Under the pieces are notes generated by a model that did not search any database, was not told the DNA's origin, and was given only the letters and a program-made list of their open reading frames with translations. This document shows positions 10,793 through 21,404 of a stretch of 50,074 nt of DNA, piece by piece (position 1 is the first letter of the stretch; every line of letters starts with the position of its first letter). The translations under genes and the position numbers were made by a program. The DNA is from Chromera velia. Lineage: Eukaryota > Sar > Chromeraceae. The stretch lies in assembly GCA_018398765.1 (NCBI GenBank), contig JAHBMJ010005362.1, forward strand, positions 1-50,074. The letters are read 5' to 3'.

Positions 10793-11412
10793 CCCCTCCA
10801 ACGTCTGCACATACTGGTGAGTGGGAGGGATATATGGCTATATGTGATCTGATTCAGACTCAGTGCATATCTGACAGACACTGTGTGACCAACCCTCGCC
10901 AAACTCTGTAAAAAATGCTTTGCCTGGATTGTTTAAACCTTATGGATGTGTGTTTGGTAACTCAGGATTCATAACTGCTCTTCTCTGCAAGCAGGCCCAA
11001 AACGGCCTAAAACCAGGTTCCCGGCCGGGTTCCAACCTGGTTTTGCCCATGAAAATCCGGGGTCCTACCCGCAATCTTGTTGTCGCCATGGGTTCACACG
11101 TGTTATTCCACAGGTCAGTGCTTTTTTTTGGTTTGGTTTCGGATGGAGCATCTGAGGTGTTTTTTAGACCCCGGTCTAGGTCTACCACGTATATATGTCA
11201 GTACATGTAAACCATAACTCGGACGTTTCACTACATTGAACGCTGATGCTTCTGATCTCACAAGTGGTATACAGCATCTAAACATACAACAAACTCTGCA
11301 CTATGCATTTTTTTTTTGTTCTAAAACGCTGCATAAACATTTTTTTTTTTTTGGTAAAATTTCAAAGTCTGAAACACTGATGAAGTCCGGTGGTGTATGA
11401 TTTCTCATCCTT
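10793..11412. other. Anonymous DNA with an 11-bp-stem hairpin
   Basis: No gene is supported. A hairpin at 11009-11044 has stem AAAACCAGGTT / AACCTGGTTTT and a GC-rich loop. T-runs lie at 11307-11352 just before the LINE-A sequence begins. Confidence 0.5.
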
Positions 11413-11442
11413 CTGATAGATGAAAGACTGAGAGAATGGACC

Positions 11443-13515
11443 ATGTTGGACAACCGACAGCTGGGGTTTTGGAAAAGGATAGGGACTAGGGAGGCTATCG
11501 CTGCTCTAGCGGGATTTATAGCGAGCTTGAAAGCCTGGAAATGCCCCCTTTTGGCTACTTTTATCGATTTTTCAAAGACTTTTGACAAGGTCCCTCGGGG
11601 TCTGTTGTTGAGACGGCTTTGGGAAGAGGGGGTGTCGGAATATGACGGCTTGATGATATATGCCATGTATATCGATGTCTGGGCAAGAGTTGATAGAGCA
11701 GATAGGGAGATACCGGAGGGGGTGGGGGTAAAGCAGGGCGATCCTCTCTCTTTTCTGCTTTTTCTTTTGTTCCGGAGGGGGTGGGGGTAAAACAGGGCGA
11801 TCCTCTCTCTTTTTTGCTTTTCTTTTTGTTCATAAATAACCTGTACCGCTACGTTAGCTCCTCGGCTGACCAAGAGAATGGACACGGGGGGGAAGAGTCA
11901 GAGGAGGATGGAATAGTGAATGCTGAGAGCCCAATAGAAAGCCGAATACGAGATAACCCTTGGGCAGGTAGATTGACTCTAATTGAGAGGGGCAAGCAGT
12001 GAAAAAGCGAATGAGAAGATCAAAGTGGGGGAGAAGAGAAAAAGAGGGAAAGATTGGGTTAGTCAGGATGATACGATTGGTTTGGAGTCTCAGCCTCTCA
12101 AACGTATCGATTACGCTGATGATCTTATTTTGTTTGATCGTTTTTCATGGGAGCTTCAATCAAAAATGAATAAATTGGGTGAATACTGTCGGACATGGGG
12201 CCTCACGGTCAATCTAAAAAGAACTAAAGTGATGAGGCTTTCTAATAATGAAGAGAACATTCGGGAGCTGATCTTCTTTGAGGGAAAGGAAGGAGAGAGA
12301 ACTGATCAGTACAAATATTTAGGCTGCACTTTCTTTGAAGGCGGCTCTCTCTGTCCCTCTGTGAGACATTGGCTGGGGGCGGGGGGGCTCATAGGGCTCT
12401 GTGCTTCCCTTGGTCGTCTCTTCTCTGCCTCCAAAATTATGCTTTTTCGGGGTTTATGGATTCTTGTGCCCCTTTACGGGCTTGAAACGTTTTCTCTCAG
12501 TTAAGCAGACTGTGCTGCAGGCTGCAGACATAAAGGCGCTAAACGATCTGCAATTACGTTTTGTTAGATAGGTTTTCGGCCTCCCCTACAATTCGTTTCG
12601 TGTCCTCTCCCTTTTCATCTCTGGCCTTTGCCCGATATGGGCTCTCTTGACAGAAAGAGTGGGGGGATTTTTACGCAGCCTCTCCTTAACATCCCACTGT
12701 ATACCAGCCGGATTTTTAGATCTTTGCAACGATGACTTTTACGGAGAATGGTAAAGGTCTGTCAAGCTGTTGGTGGGACCTTTTGCTCCTGAATTCTTCT
12801 CTCATACGGAGGTACACTCGGGCCCGGGTGAAAAAGCAGCAATGAAAAGAAAGCTTGCTGTCGAAAGGAGAGGTAGGGAAGCACAAGAACGCAATGCCAT
12901 AAGAATGGTTGGATGACTGGTTTGTTGCAACCTCCCGTTCTCTGCAGAAAGAGCACCGGTAGGGTAGGGGAGGGCAGGCAGGACGGGGGAGTGTTTTCTT
13001 CAATGGAGTGAGGCCTTCGGTCTTCCAAATTGAACATCCGTCTAGACAGCGCTTGGCCCGTCTTATCATAGGAGGATGGACCGGCTCAAGCGGGCAGCGA
13101 GTTCCTATGGTTTGACCTCTCCCTAGGAGGCTGCTCTGTTTGGAGGCCAACGTTAGGCCGATTGCCCGTGCACTGCTGGGGGGGGGGAAGAGTTTTGAAC
13201 GAGGAAGTAGAGTCTGTCTGCAAGCACTGCCCCCTTGACATGCATGGATGGAGTAAATTGAATGATGTTGTTCACAAGTTAACAGAATGCAAAGGGATGG
13301 AAATAGAAAGAAGACATATGGATAGGCTTTTAAAGAAAGTAAGAGACGCACGCTCTGAGTCGGACTTGATCGTGTGGGCATAACAGATGGCAAAGCAACA
13401 GTTAGGACGGGGGGTGTGCGAGAACGAAAAGAAAGTAAAAGAAATTTTCACACTACTTCTCAAGAAATACTCTGTTGCCAGTGCACGGGCAATTTCAGCT
13501 TACCTTCATAAACGG
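11443..13515 (+). pseudogene. LINE-A ORF2 fragment: RT palm to C-terminal finger
   Basis: The fragment begins QLGFWKRIGTREAI and has motif A FIDFSKTFDKVP with the catalytic Asp at 11566-11568. Motif B GVKQGD is disrupted by a 59-bp tandem duplication. Motif C is YADD at 12112-12123, followed by GLTVNLKRTKVM. Several frame changes occur, and a TAA at about 12502 precedes the connector region. The C-terminal part (13190-13515) shows CKHCPLDMHG and HKLTEC, a CCHC-type finger, then KKVRDARSESDLIVWA. The protein closely matches LINE-C (42815-45412), so both belong to one family. Not functional. Confidence 0.85.
11715..11832 (+). repeat. 59-bp tandem duplication in RT motif B
   Basis: The unit starting GGAGGGGGTGGGGG occurs at 11715 and again at 11774 with few differences. 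The period of 59 is not a multiple of three, so the duplication shifts the reading frame. LINE-C has a single copy here. Confidence 0.9.
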
Positions 13516-14037
13516 TAAAGTCTTAATCCGATTGCTTCTAGATGGTTCTTTCCTGTTTTTCTCCGTTTGAGTGTATGAGGTAGGTTCAGAGCTAAAATGT
13601 AACAGAGAGAGAAATGTGAAACGCGCGGGGGGGGACGTGCTCAAGCTCGCGCGGGTGCAGGGGGGCAGGGCGCTCATATTTGCACAGCGTGGATACAGCT
13701 TTTTTGGGTGGTCTCTCTGTTTTTCTCTTTCTCATCTTCTTTTCATCTCTTCTTTTTTGTTTCTGTTTCTTTTTCCTATCCAGTTTTTTGCTGATAATTT
13801 CACTGCCTCCGAGTGCTTTAAAAATAGATCGTGCCCTACGGAGTTGACCTTTGGCCTTACCGAAGGACAGGAGAGACTGATAGGACTACGGTAGGTACTG
13901 TACTCCAGTCAGTCTAGTCAGCCCCAGGGAAGCAAAGTCACTGTGCCTGCGTCTCGTCTGATTCTCGTTTGATCTTGTATATATTCTTTCTTTGCTGCTG
14001 ACTGTCCACTGTGCTCAGCAGCCGAGCCCTTCCTCAG

Positions 14038-15255
14038 GAGCATAGTTGCACAAGTACACTGTACTACACTGTACTACACTGTACTATACTGTACTACTGT
14101 ACTATGACATCTACACTGTACTGTACTACTGTACTAGACCTTAAAAAACAATTTCTTCTATTTTTAGCGTCCTAAGGGGTCTCTTAACCTACGTTAATGC
14201 TCTATAAACGTGTGCTAAGTTATGATATAGTGATAATGAATTATAGTGACTTAGAAAAGAGCCTCTCTGAACTCCAGTCCGATGCTTTTCAGGTATTCAA
14301 TCGCCATCTCTCCATCTAGCTTGTTATCAAATGCCTCGGCAGACTCGTACGATGCAAGGTTGAGTGCTTCGAGTCCCAAAAACTAGCCCAAAATCTAGGT
14401 CTCTTTCCTGTGGTGCCTGGCGTTCCTCTGATGAACCCTCTGAAGGTGGAAGTTGGTGTGTGTGGTGACCAACAAGTTCTAGTGCGGCTGGGTGAGACGG
14501 TTTCTCTTCTCAAAGTAAACCTGGTCGTAGAAAAAGAACCTTTGCTCATAGACCCGCGGCTTGAAAGACCTCTGTGGCAAGGAAGGCGTTCTTCGGGGCT
14601 TGAGCAGCTCTCACATGTAGCTCGCAGAGAGTACTAGTCAAAAAGACAGGAGTTTCAAGATTTTTTTGAAAGTAAGGGGTACTTTCAAGTTGCTGTGAAG
14701 AGTATTGCTCCTCGATATAAGTGGATCATCATCGAACCTGTATTGTAAGCAGGTATGACGCTGTCATCCCCGACAATATATAGTTAAGCTGAAGAGGGGG
14801 CGTCGCAGCCTGTACTACCTTGCGCCATTCCAACGTCATCTACAAAGACATCGTTACCCTAGATTTCCTCCGCCCCTTGACTTCAACATGAAAAGCCTCG
14901 TCTAAGTACCTGAGGAGTAGAACAGAAACCTTGTATTCTCGTAATTGAGAGGCTTCATTTAAAGCCATCTTCTTCTCTAATTTAAATTTATGTTTACTAT
15001 AAAAATATAATGAAAACTCACTAAAACGCTAGTAAAAAGTTACTAAAAACACAAGGAAAAATATGCTAAAAGTGGGCTTTAAGTAGCTTAAAACTTAGCT
15101 TAATTAAAGGCTTATAAAAAGGTAGTGGGACGAGCGGCAGGCGGCCCGCCCAACTTAGTGAAGCAGGTCAGGGCGGGCCGTTCGAACTGTACTATACTGT
15201 ACTGTACTGTACTAGTTTTGCTTCTACACTGTACTGTACTAGTACAACTATGCTC
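14038..15255. mobile_element. 1.2-kb TIR element nested in LINE-A 3' UTR
   Basis: The ends are inverted: GAGCATAGTTGCACAAGTAC at 14038 and its complement-type GTACTAGTACAACTATGCTC ending at 15255. Both subterminal regions contain arrays of CTGTACTA units. The interior is AT-rich at its flanks, with a denser ~400-bp middle (14270-14640) that may be a degraded coding fragment, but I recognise no transposase. The target duplication is unclear. Confidence 0.6.
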
Positions 15256-15521
15256 AGGAGTCGGTATCCAAGGAAGTATTCCGTAGGGTTCCTACCCTGT
15301 AGACTGCACTCCTTACCATTTCTCAGTCTGACATGGACGCGTTCTTTTGCTTTTCTTTTTTGGTCTCCCTTTCTGGCTTTGTCTTCCCTCTCGGTCGTTT
15401 CCCCTGCCACTGCAAATCTGTTCCGATGCAGGTGGTTTTTAACCCAGGTTGCTTGAGAGTGGAGCTACCCTCTCTTTTTATTTCCATTTCCGCCCTAGCT
15501 AGGCTTTGATCCATGCAAATG

Positions 15522-15617
15522 CCCCAGTGGGGCCTAGGTCGAGGGATCGAATCTATGCAGGAAATACTAGGTTGGCCAGAGCCTATATGGCTCACCGGCT
15601 TTAACCTCATACATCAT
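15522..15617 (+). other. Conserved LINE 3' tail, copy 1
   Basis: This block matches 46584-46689 of LINE-C: CCCCAGTGGGGCCTA, then CTAGGTTGGCCAGAG, CGGCTTTAACC and ATACATCAT. It contains two potential stems, CCCCAGTGGGG and GAGCCTATATGGCTC. Conserved 3' structures of this sort are recognised by LINE reverse transcriptases in families that do not rely on poly(A). Confidence 0.8.
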
Positions 15618-15874
15618 GAAAAGTTTGGTAAAGGCTGTAGAGATACAGTTGAGTGTAAGCCTTGAAACTCTTGTATCAAATCTCCCTGAAACGAGAGAGT
15701 TCTCGTCAGAAAATAACAGCCATCTCCGCCGAGTGTATCTTTCCCTCTTCGTTGCTGAAACGCCATCATGATATCCTGTAGAATATTGGCTGGCCCTCTT
15801 AGTGGCTCCGATCTCCCCTCTGGCAACGGGAGGGCCACGCTTCCTGAAATAAAAACCAATAGACAGCTTCTTAG

Positions 15875-16591
15875 AGGGAGTACTTCGACGGCAGATTTGA
15901 CATCATTGTAAAAAGAATTGATAACCTTGATAACCGGATTGGTCAGAATGAGAGAAGGCTTGAGAAATGTGAGAAGTCAATTGAGAAGATCGAATCAACT
16001 GTGCTGAGTCTTCAGCCCTCCGATGAGGAGAAAGACCCCGTCCCTCGCTCACGTATGGTGCTGGGCCTCTCTCTCAATGAGACAAAGAAGTGGCAGCAAT
16101 TCCAATCCTTCCTCAGAGACTTGCTCACCTTTTCTCTCTCCCTCAATGACTAAGTGTGCCAGACAGATGAAGTGATCTCCCATTCTTTCCGGCTGTACAA
16201 CGCTGCGAAATCCATCTTCTGTAGCAAGAACTACAAGTGGGTCTCCAAACTCACTGTCGAATTCAAACGCAAAAAAGATGCGGAAGAGTTTGACGGTCTG
16301 TTCAAGGCCCACGCCTCTGACTGCTCCGTGCAGTACAACGTCCTCTCCCTTGCTCCCACCGGATTTGTTAAGTGTATGCTCAGAAAGATGGAGAAAGAAG
16401 AGAAAGCTCAGCCTGGCAGAATTTTCTGGGTGCAAAGCACACTTGGCGATGCCGGGGCATCCGCTAAGGACAAAGAGAGGGCTCAGGCCCTTCTGCGGAA
16501 GGAAGGGGTGAGTGAATCCGCTCAACCGATTCCCAGGGCACCTGCACCGCCACTGCAGCAGCACCCATTCCCCCCTATGCCGCCCCAATAA
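15875..16591 (+). pseudogene. LINE-B ORF1: coiled coil plus RNA-binding-like region
   Basis: The frame opens with a heptad-like charged segment (IDNLDNRIGQNERRLEKCEK, about 15905-15965), a likely coiled coil. After a TAA at 16151-16153 the same frame continues with [20 protein letters not shown], which could be the core of an RRM-like fold. It then runs through an Ala/Lys-rich part to a Pro/Gln-rich end with TAA at 16589. No ATG lies at the start of the frame, so the 5' end is probably lost. L1-type ORF1 proteins combine a coiled coil with an RRM and act as RNA chaperones. The family match is inference from architecture. Confidence 0.6.
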
Positions 16592-16997
16592 AATTCGGCC
16601 GCCGACTCTCACATGATGGGTTCGCCACTGGCAGCCGCGGTCGCGCAGCAGAATGCGGTGGCAGCTACGGTGCCGCAAACCTCGAGCGCTGCTGTATTAA
16701 ACTTTGCAATGCACGCCTAACAGTAACAATAGCAAGCCAGACAGCTCCCGCAGCCGTCTCATGAGGGTGGTATGGTTTTTTAAGACCCCGGTGCAAGTGA
16801 GACCCGAGTTGAGAAACGGAGATGGGGGTGCTGCCCCCGGCTTCGGTCATTAATTTCGGATGGACACGGGAAGAGTTGGGGAGAAGGGCGTATGGTTGGG
16901 AGTCTTCCTTCCCCCTCCGAACCGACTGGACTCCCACGGCTGAAAAGGAAATTGTTAGGTCTCCTGGAAGAGAGGGAGGCTCTCAGAAAGGAGATGT

Positions 16998-19229
16998 ATG
17001 ATTTGCGTGCCTGGTTGTCTTCTGTCTCTGTCAATAAGTTGTGTTCTCCCTCAGGCACATGTCTTTCTTGATTCATTGAAATGGTGTGACGTGAAATTCA
17101 ATCTATGTAGAAAAGGGTACTCGGCCCCTGTCTCTCCCCCTCCCTCTGCCTTTCATGGTAATCGTTTTGATGTTCTGTCGGAGTGCACAACGGACGAAGG
17201 ATCTGTGAGCGGCGGCGAGCTTGATGCCCTTGCAGGCAAGTCAAACTGTTCTTCTCCTCTATTTAATTCTTCTCCGTCCCTTCATGCCCCTGATGTTGAT
17301 TCTCTCTCCTGTTCCCCTTCACTTTGCAGTCAGGCACCTTCTCCTTCCGGTGAGGGCTTGTCTGTTCTGTCTTTTGTATCTGATGTGTTTTTTATTTCGA
17401 AGGAGAAGTCGGTTAGGAAGCGTCGCAGGGGGAAAGGGAAAAAGCGTGGGGGAGGCAACCGTAAGCATGGCACGTTACAGTAGCCAAGTGAAGCGGAGGA
17501 GCCTGCCAGCCCAGAGCCAGAGTGGGAGATCGTGCGGGTGCTTCGTACTCGCACAAACGGGGAAGGGGGGGAAAGGGAATACCTGGTTGACTGGGGCGGG
17601 AATTTCTTTCACACGTGGGAGCCGGCAGCAAACCTGAATCACTGCGAAGAGCTGCGAAGGGAGTTTTGGAAAGAGTGGCGGAAAGAAAAAGAGAAAGAGA
17701 TGGCAGCCGCGGCTAGAGTGAGGGATGCCTCGGTCTGCTTTTCATTGTTGAATGTGAATGGGGTGAGAAGTAAAGAAAACAACGGTTCCCTTTCCCGTTG
17801 GCTGGCCGAGAAAGATCCCAACCTAACCATCTTCACAGAGGCAATGGACGTAACGAGGGACATCTCTTGTGGGGGGTGGAAAGGTAAAAACTTCAGCCAC
17901 CGTGAGTGGTACCGGCAGCAACTAGGTATACGCAGAGCAGCCCATGATAGGGACGGCAGGAGTGGAGGTGTTTGTATGCTTGCAAAAAAAGAACGGTGGA
18001 GCGAGCTAAAACCCAAAATCTCCCTTATGGGCCCGAGTCTAGTTGAAGTGAAGATTACAATGGGTGGGCGCAGGGTGCATATATTCGGTCTTTACCTTCC
18101 TAGGTCCTGGTCCGATCACAGGGACAGTAGGGTCCCTGACCTCTTAAAAGATCATGTATTTGGGGGAGTCCCTCTTGAGGCACACAGGGTGGTGATGGGG
18201 GATTTCAATGCACACTCAGGCAACCTCGTCCCCGAAAATCTTTTGTGGTCCCGTGCAGATCTCCTCCTCCCACCGAAGGATTCTGGGGGGGTTGATGGGA
18301 GGGGAGAAAATGATGAAGGCTCGGAGGAGCCTAACCAACCCTCGTTCGTCCGCACGTCTCAGTGCAGTAAAGACGTTGACCGCAGTGGGAGGGACTTTAT
18401 TTAAATTTGTAGTGATACGAATCTTATTCCTTTGAATGGACTGATAGAAGAAGCAGGGGGAGAGTCCTTTATTTTTTCTGGTGAGTGTACCCACTATTCC
18501 AGACAGAGCAGCATGTCTACGCCCACTTCCCTCATTAATTACGTACTTACTGATCTATTTACCACACAGAGGGTTTCTAATTGGGAGGTTGACTTTGATG
18601 GTATTGCCTCCCCCGACCATACGACCGTTTCCTTCTCTTTCTCCCCTCCCTTGGCCCAACTCGAATCCGAAGATGCTCTCTTACCCCACCAAAACCTCTT
18701 TGATTGTCCTCCTTTTTTCTGTTCAAACCGCACAGCCCCGGTCTCTGATGAAGAAATCGCGCCGCTTGTAGCAGCGGTGAGATCGTTTACTGAGGATCAA
18801 TAGCCTGGCTTGTGGGCCTATCATGAGCAGATTGAACCATTTGAGGAGCCGCCTGCTCCTCCACCTCCCCCCGTGTCCCCGTATCCCCGACGAGGGCTGA
18901 CTTCGGAGGGCGGTGACGATCGTACGTGTCTGCACAGGTTAGTTGAGGAATGGTCGCATATACTAGTAGGGCCGATCAAGCAGACAGGGGACAAGGGGCC
19001 TGGCCCAGAAGGTAGACGATCAAAGAAAGAGGCATGGTTTGATTTGGAATGTAAAGCTTTACAGAAAGAGGTTGGAGAGGCAGACGGGAGATGAAAGCTA
19101 GTGAGAGATGGGAATAGAAGGGGAATAGAGTTCGATAGACTGCAGAGGCTTCTCTAAGTCCGTTGTACTCTGTTCAAAAGAAAGAGAGTTACGTGGGAGA
19201 GAGCACAAGCCCGGAGGGTACAAGAAGAG
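16998..19229 (+). pseudogene. LINE-B ORF2 N-terminal half: chromo-like domain and APE endonuclease
   Basis: A single frame covers this stretch with stops at 17481 (TAG), 18402 (TAA), 18801 (TAG), 19092 (TGA) and 19155 (TAA). Order: Ser/Pro-rich region ending in a basic cluster (KRRRGKGKKRGGG); chromodomain-like segment at 17520-17682; APE endonuclease beginning FSLLNVNGVRS (17742). The endonuclease shows TEAM, HIFGLYLPRS, VVMGDFNAH (~18197) and SPDHTTVSF (~18610, the catalytic D-H pair). A linker with AWFDLECK follows. The endonuclease nicks target DNA to prime reverse transcription. The absence of indels despite five stops is striking. Confidence 0.8.
17520..17682 (+). other. Chromodomain-like module in LINE-B ORF2
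   Basis: The segment reads EWEIVRVLRTRT, then REYLVDWGG, then HTWEPAANL and CEELRREFW. This follows the chromodomain layout: E-aromatic-x-V at the start, an EYLVKW-type strand, the TWEP turn, an NL before a C-terminal helix with F. Two aromatic-cage positions are preserved as W (EWE and DWGG); the third (Y of WKGY in HP1) is not obvious. Chromodomains bind methylated histone tails. In a LINE this could steer integration to chromatin, which is inference. Confidence 0.72.
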
Positions 19230-20795
19230 TTGTTAAAAGACCCGCTTGCTATCTGGAAGAGAAAGAAAAAAGCTGCCTCAGCTGGGGGAGCCTCCCGTCC
19301 TTCTCCACGTGAGTTCTCAAATCATTGGGCGGGGGTGTTTGACGACAAGAATGAAGAGCCTCTCCCTTCCGCCCTCCCACCTGCCCCTCCTCTTTTCCAC
19401 CGTTCTATTTCGCCCTTCTCTTTCCATCAAATCTCCTCTGCTCTAAAGAAAATGAATAGAAAGAAAGCCTCCGGCCTTAAAGGAATCTCCCCTGCTCAGC
19501 TTGACCTTTGTTTTGCACACTCGGCGCTCTCTCGTTTTTTACTTTTTGTTTTGTTTAATTGTATGCATATTTTTGTATGCTGGCCTCCCTCCTGGAATGT
19601 ACTGCATATCTGCCTTGTCCCTAAAGGCCCTGCCTCTCCCTCTCTCAATGAATGGAGGCCTATTCACATTGTTAACCCTTTCGCAAAACTTTTTGGTTTG
19701 CTGATGGATGGCCGTGTGCGCTCTCAAGTTGAGCTTGACGTCAGGCAGTTAGGTTTCAGACAAGGGGTGGGAACGAGAGAAGAGGTAGGCGTGCTTGTCT
19801 CTGCCATTCTCTCCTCTAAAAAGAAAAAGAAAGCTCTGCTGGCAGGCTTTGTTGATTTCTCCAAAGCCTTCGACACTGTGCCGAGAGGTAAGCTAATTCA
19901 GAAACTGAGAAGAGAAGGTATATGTGAGGCAGATGTGTGTATGATATGTGAAATGTACAGGGAGGTCTGGGGAAAGGTGGATGGGGACTCTTTGCGTTTT
20001 CGGGAGGGCGCTGGGGTAAAGCAAGGTGATGCTCTCTCTCCTATTCTCTTTTTTATCTATATCAATGAACTTCCCCGTGTGTGTTCAGTTAGTAAGAACG
20101 AGGGGGCCTTAGACAGAGAAGCAGAGGAAGTAGGATGGTCAGATAAGAGAATGGGGGAGGGCAGCGTTGAGGAGCCCAAGAGAGAGCCCAAACCTGTCCT
20201 CCCTGACAACTGCATCTTAGGCAGTCTGGGATACTATGCGGATGATCTCTATTTCCTTGTTCATTCTGTCTCAGATTTGCAAAAGAAGTTCTCAGCCTTG
20301 GAAGGGCATTGCATGGAATGGGGACTGACTGTGAACTTAAAGAAAACAAAAATCTTGCGCCTGTCTGCCTTGGCTCTGGGACAGTCTGCAGGGAGAGTCA
20401 TGTATGGTGGGAGGGAAGTTGAATGGACATCCGAATACAAATATCTGGGGTATGTTTTCTTTGAAGGGGGGTGCTTAAACAAGACAATTGAGTCCCGTAT
20501 TGCTTCTGCTTCGCGGGCTCTGAGAGGGGTAATTGGGTTGATTGCGAGCATGGGCCTGCTCAGCATTGATGCGCAGGTAACAGTTTTTAGAGCCTGCTGG
20601 ACCCCTATAGCACTCTACTGCCTTGAATGTCTGCTAGTGCGGGATGCAGACCTGCTCGCTTTTGATGCTTTGCAGCTTTGGTTTGCCCGTTGGTGTGGTC
20701 ATTTGTCTGCTTGCAGCCTCCGCCTGCGCTCTCTTTGCATCCTTGGTCTTCTTCCCTGGAAAGCCCTTCTCTGCTTCCGCGTAGCTGACTGGTAG
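19230..20795 (+). CDS. LINE-B reverse transcriptase domain, uninterrupted frame
   Basis: This is a 521-codon open stretch. It has the finger/palm motifs LGFRQGVGTREE, motif A FVDFSKAFDTVP (catalytic Asp at 19854-19856), motif B GVKQGDALSPILF, motif C YYADD (YADD at 20235-20246), motif D GLTVNLKKTKIL and the thumb-region EYKYLGYVFFEGG. All three catalytic aspartates are present. It is part of a larger ORF2 that is broken upstream and terminated here by TAG, so it is not a free-standing gene. A host-derived function cannot be excluded but is unlikely. Confidence 0.85.
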   Translation: MLKDPLAIWKRKKKAASAGGASRPSPREFSNHWAGVFDDKNEEPLPSALPPAPPLFHRSISPFSFHQISSALKKMNRKKASGLKGISPAQLDLCFAHSALSRFLLFVLFNCMHIFVCWPPSWNVLHICLVPKGPASPSLNEWRPIHIVNPFAKLFGLLMDGRVRSQVELDVRQLGFRQGVGTREEVGVLVSAILSSKKKKKALLAGFVDFSKAFDTVPRGKLIQKLRREGICEADVCMICEMYREVWGKVDGDSLRFREGAGVKQGDALSPILFFIYINELPRVCSVSKNEGALDREAEEVGWSDKRMGEGSVEEPKREPKPVLPDNCILGSLGYYADDLYFLVHSVSDLQKKFSALEGHCMEWGLTVNLKKTKILRLSALALGQSAGRVMYGGREVEWTSEYKYLGYVFFEGGCLNKTIESRIASASRALRGVIGLIASMGLLSIDAQVTVFRACWTPIALYCLECLLVRDADLLAFDALQLWFARWCGHLSACSLRLRSLCILGLLPWKALLCFRVADW

Positions 20796-21404
20796 CATTC
20801 TCTTTCCATCATAACACACACTATTCCTGCAGCCATGTTGCGTGCCTGGAAGAATAACTGCTGCCAACAATTCACAAGGTCTATAGACAGGCTGCTTTGT
20901 TGGGCTGATTTGATTTCTGTCCGCTCACTGAGGGTCGAGCCCGATCTGTCTTCCCAATGCGGGCAGAATGGTCATAGGACATAAGACACTGGCTCACTTT
21001 TCTTCAAGGGCAAGGTGAGACAGACAGTTGCAAAGGAATGCATGAGGGCTTCTAAGGATGATGGGCAACCTTCTTCTCACTTTCTCCTCCTTGCTAGACT
21101 CACCCCTCTGCAGCGGGACTTCCCATCCTCCCGCCGTATGTTTGTCTTCCTCCTGTGCAGCAAGTCGTCCTCCGGTGTTCCTTCCATCTTTGCCCTTCCC
21201 CGTTCTGCCCTGTCGGTTACGAATGGCTCGATCTTTTCTTTTTTGCGCATGCTGACATACAACCCGATGGGCGGGCAAGGTGGGCTGCCTGTTGGTTGCT
21301 CTGATAGAAAGCTGTGCATCTATGAAGCCTGCTGCCGGTGTGTAGATGATTTTATTCATCAGCTCTCTGTCTGCCCCCGATGGATTGCCGAACAAGGCTT
21401 TTAA
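20796..21404 (+). pseudogene. LINE-B ORF2 C-terminal region with finger
   Basis: The ORF2 frame continues after the stop at 20793 and a further TAA at 20982, ending with TAA at 21402-21404. The C-terminal segment contains CCRCVDDFIHQLSVC, a Cys/His arrangement matching the CCHC-type finger in LINE-A and LINE-C (CxHC...HKLTEC). Such fingers contribute to nucleic-acid binding during target-primed reverse transcription. Confidence 0.65.

Larger units (their letters stand above)
11413..15617 (+). mobile_element. LINE-A: 5'-truncated LINE copy
   Basis: Homology to LINE-C starts abruptly within the RT domain (ATGAAAGACTGAGAGAA, compare 43395). It runs through the C-terminal finger to about 13517. 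The 3' UTR contains a divergent copy of the GCTCGCGCGGGTGCAGGGGGGC block near 13640 (compare 45850). It ends with a conserved tail at 15522-15617 and CATCAT. Abrupt 5' truncation is typical of target-primed reverse transcription. A 1.2-kb TIR element (14038-15255) is nested in its 3' UTR. No target-site duplication was identified. Confidence 0.8.
15618..21404 (+). mobile_element. LINE-B: second LINE with chromodomain-like module
   Basis: Two successive coding regions lie on the plus strand: ORF1 (15875-16591) and ORF2 (about 16998-21404), the latter with APE endonuclease, RT and C-terminal finger. The RT is clearly related to LINE-A and LINE-C but is a different subfamily. The 5' edge is placed directly after LINE-A's CATCAT tail; it could lie further downstream. 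I found no counterpart of the conserved 3' tail after 21404, so the 3' end may be truncated or unlike the other family. Confidence 0.75.

Noticed and set aside
14270..14640. Candidate coding fragment inside the TIR element
   Set aside because: Short open stretches exist on both strands but none gives a recognisable domain or phase-linked exons, so no gene was called.
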